Positions 5,701 through 6,573 of a stretch of DNA of 6,573 bases are shown here, piece by piece. Both the position numbers and the translations under genes were made by a program. The DNA lies in NCBI GenBank assembly GCA_001824645.1, contig MHYD01000074.1, forward strand, positions 10,422 through 16,994. Reading direction: 5' to 3'. The notes beneath the pieces are model-generated. The model was not told where the DNA came from and did no database searches. It saw nothing but the letters and a program-made list of their open reading frames with translations. Positions within the stretch are counted from its first letter, which is position 1. Each line of letters begins with the position of its first letter. This DNA comes from Planctomycetes bacterium RBG_13_46_10. GTDB taxonomy: Bacteria; Planctomycetota; Phycisphaerae; Sedimentisphaerales; Anaerobacaceae.

Positions 5701-5746
5701 TACTGGATATTCGTATTTTTTGTGTCACCGAGTATAGAGCATCGAT
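5701..5746 (+). repeat. decayed copy of the 5245-5290 repeat in the gspI-gspJ gap
   Basis: Aligned without gaps to 5245-5290, about 30 of 46 bases agree by hand count. Agreement is concentrated at the ends: TACTGG at the left (5701-5706 versus 5245-5250), and CGAGTAT-x-GAGCATCGA at the right (5729-5745 versus 5273-5289, 16 of 17). The centre has become T-rich and the inverted repeat is lost. The equal spacing supports common descent rather than chance similarity. Confidence 0.65.
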
Positions 5747-5850
5747 CGTAGAAATTGGCTTATAGGACTTTTTCCCCCGGCCTTGAGATTTTTATGATAA
5801 CGGTTGCTTATGCCTTATAAAATGAGCGAATGCAGTCAAATAACCTAACT

Positions 5851-5869
5851 TATTGCAGTTTTTGCAATA
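5851..5869 (+). repeat. 7-bp hairpin in the leader of the last pseudopilin gene
   Basis: TATTGCA (5851-5857) and TGCAATA (5863-5869) pair exactly around the 5-base loop GTTTT. No T-run follows. The hairpin lies about 100 bases before ATG 5968. The rest of the 5676-5967 gap shows no gene, only the decayed repeat at 5701-5746 and AT-rich sequence. Confidence 0.45.
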
Positions 5870-5967
5870 CCTGCTCGGATTGGCCGATAACATTAAAACT
5901 TACATAACACTCCCGCTGATTTGTGCCGAAAATAATGGTAATTGCTTGAGTGTTTACGGGGAATATA

Positions 5968-6573
5968 ATGCGCAAAAACAGGGCAGTACGATTAGGTACA
6001 GGTTTGACCATTGTAGAGATGGTTATAGCAATAGCTATAATGGCTGTTGTTTTTGCGGCAGTATTGCCGGGATTTAGGGCCATACAAAAGAGCTGGGGTT
6101 CCAAGGCCGGTGACGCAGAAACATTGCAAAACAGCAGAGTTCTGGTCGACCACTTATACAGAAACCTGTCCAAGGCGCTGAAAATAACCACTGTAAGCAA
6201 TTCGGATGATACTAACGGATATATTGAATTTAAAGATATTGATGGTAATGTACTGAGGTATGATATTGGCGCCGGCAGCTTTGTCGAATTTGGCTCTGTT
6301 GGAAGTCTTTCCGAGCTGGCAGGGCCGGTCAGCCATTTGCAGTTCACATGCTACGATGCTTTTGATTTAGATACTCCGTTGGATATGGATACCGCGGATG
6401 TAAACGAAGTCCGCAGCGTAAAGATACAGGCCATATTGCCTGATGCCTCCGGCCTCGGCCAGGATAAAACCATTTCTGTACAGGTTTTCATTCGACCAAA
6501 TCCAAATCTCGAAAGTGAGACTATAGACCTTGTAGGCTGGTGGAAGCTGGATGAAACCGGCGGCACCACTGCA
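5968..6573 (+). CDS. GspJ-position pseudopilin fused to a LamG-like domain (3' partial)
   Basis: An open frame runs from ATG 5968 to the window edge (202 codons, no stop). GGGGA (5958-5962) lies 5 bases upstream, and an in-frame stop at 5947 rules out a much longer start. The protein begins MRKNRAVRLGTG|LTIVEMVIAIAIMAVVF: G12 at -1, L13 at +1, Glu at +5 (E17), a normal prepilin signal. The region to about residue 176 has a GspJ-like outline, with helix (LQNSRVLVDHLYRNLSKAL) then beta-rich sequence (FKDIDGNVLRYDI, VKIQAILPDA, ISVQVFIRP). From about residue 188 LVGWWKLDETGGTTA is the typical opening of a LamG/concanavalin-like domain, which in other proteins binds carbohydrates or surface ligands. 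The fused domain is cut by the window. Position after gspI supports a GspJ role, but the fusion makes it atypical, so no symbol is given. Confidence 0.85.
   Translation, partial: MRKNRAVRLGTGLTIVEMVIAIAIMAVVFAAVLPGFRAIQKSWGSKAGDAETLQNSRVLVDHLYRNLSKALKITTVSNSDDTNGYIEFKDIDGNVLRYDIGAGSFVEFGSVGSLSELAGPVSHLQFTCYDAFDLDTPLDMDTADVNEVRSVKIQAILPDASGLGQDKTISVQVFIRPNPNLESETIDLVGWWKLDETGGTTA

Noticed and set aside
5690..5719. TTGATC / TATTTT as a promoter for the last pseudopilin gene
   Set aside because: Only 4 of 6 matches in each box with 18-base spacing in AT-rich DNA, and it overlaps the decayed repeat; too weak to list.
5853..6077. 74-codon plus-strand frame over the start of the last gene
   Set aside because: It overlaps the prepilin signal in another frame and has no family motif or good ribosome binding site.
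5850..6347. 165-codon minus-strand frame
   Set aside because: It lies opposite the prepilin/LamG frame, which carries clear family motifs; the minus-strand product shows none.

Overview
The window holds one tRNA gene on the minus strand, followed by seven genes on the plus strand. The seven read as a type II secretion / type IV pilus-like operon in the order gspE, gspF, gspG-like, gspG-like, gspH-like, gspI-like, gspJ-like. The last gene runs off the right edge. The host looks like a bacterium with two membranes. A moderately AT-rich genome, several prepilin-type proteins in a row and a LamG (concanavalin-like) domain starting with the phrase GWWKLDETGGTTA all recall Planctomycetota, especially Phycisphaerae-type genomes. 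That placement is inference from family knowledge; no marker gene here proves it.

Layout. 65-138 (minus): tRNA-Cys(GCA), with a weak terminator-like hairpin beyond its 3' end. 139-429: non-coding lead-in to the operon. 430-2124: secretion ATPase. 2124-3320: inner-membrane platform protein, overlapping the ATPase gene by one base (TAATG). 3332-3371: short inverted-repeat element between the platform gene and the first pseudopilin gene. 3385-3894 and 4190-4510: two tandemly duplicated major-pseudopilin-like genes, the first with an extra Gly/Ser repeat tail ending in a Trp/Arg cluster. 4765-5226: GspH/FimT-like minor pseudopilin. 5211-5675: GspI-like minor pseudopilin, overlapping the previous gene by 16 bases. 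5968-6573: GspJ-position pseudopilin with a LamG-like domain beginning at its C-terminal side, incomplete.

How the genes would work together: the ATPase drives the platform protein, which assembles processed pseudopilins into a short periplasmic or surface fibre. The G-like proteins would form the shaft and the H/I/J-like proteins a tip complex. No prepilin peptidase, secretin (GspD), GspC, GspK, GspL or GspM is visible, so it cannot be decided whether this is a true secretion system, a pilus or a pseudopilus with a specialised role.

The unusual points are: an interspersed palindromic repeat read in frame inside the long leader peptide of the GspI-like protein, with a decayed copy in the same register about 450 bases downstream; the Gly/Ser repeat plus Trp/Arg tail on one of two paralogous pseudopilins; Ala instead of Gly at the -1 processing position in two of five pseudopilins; the pseudopilin-LamG fusion; and three 250-300 base gaps carrying hairpins inside what is otherwise a tightly packed operon.
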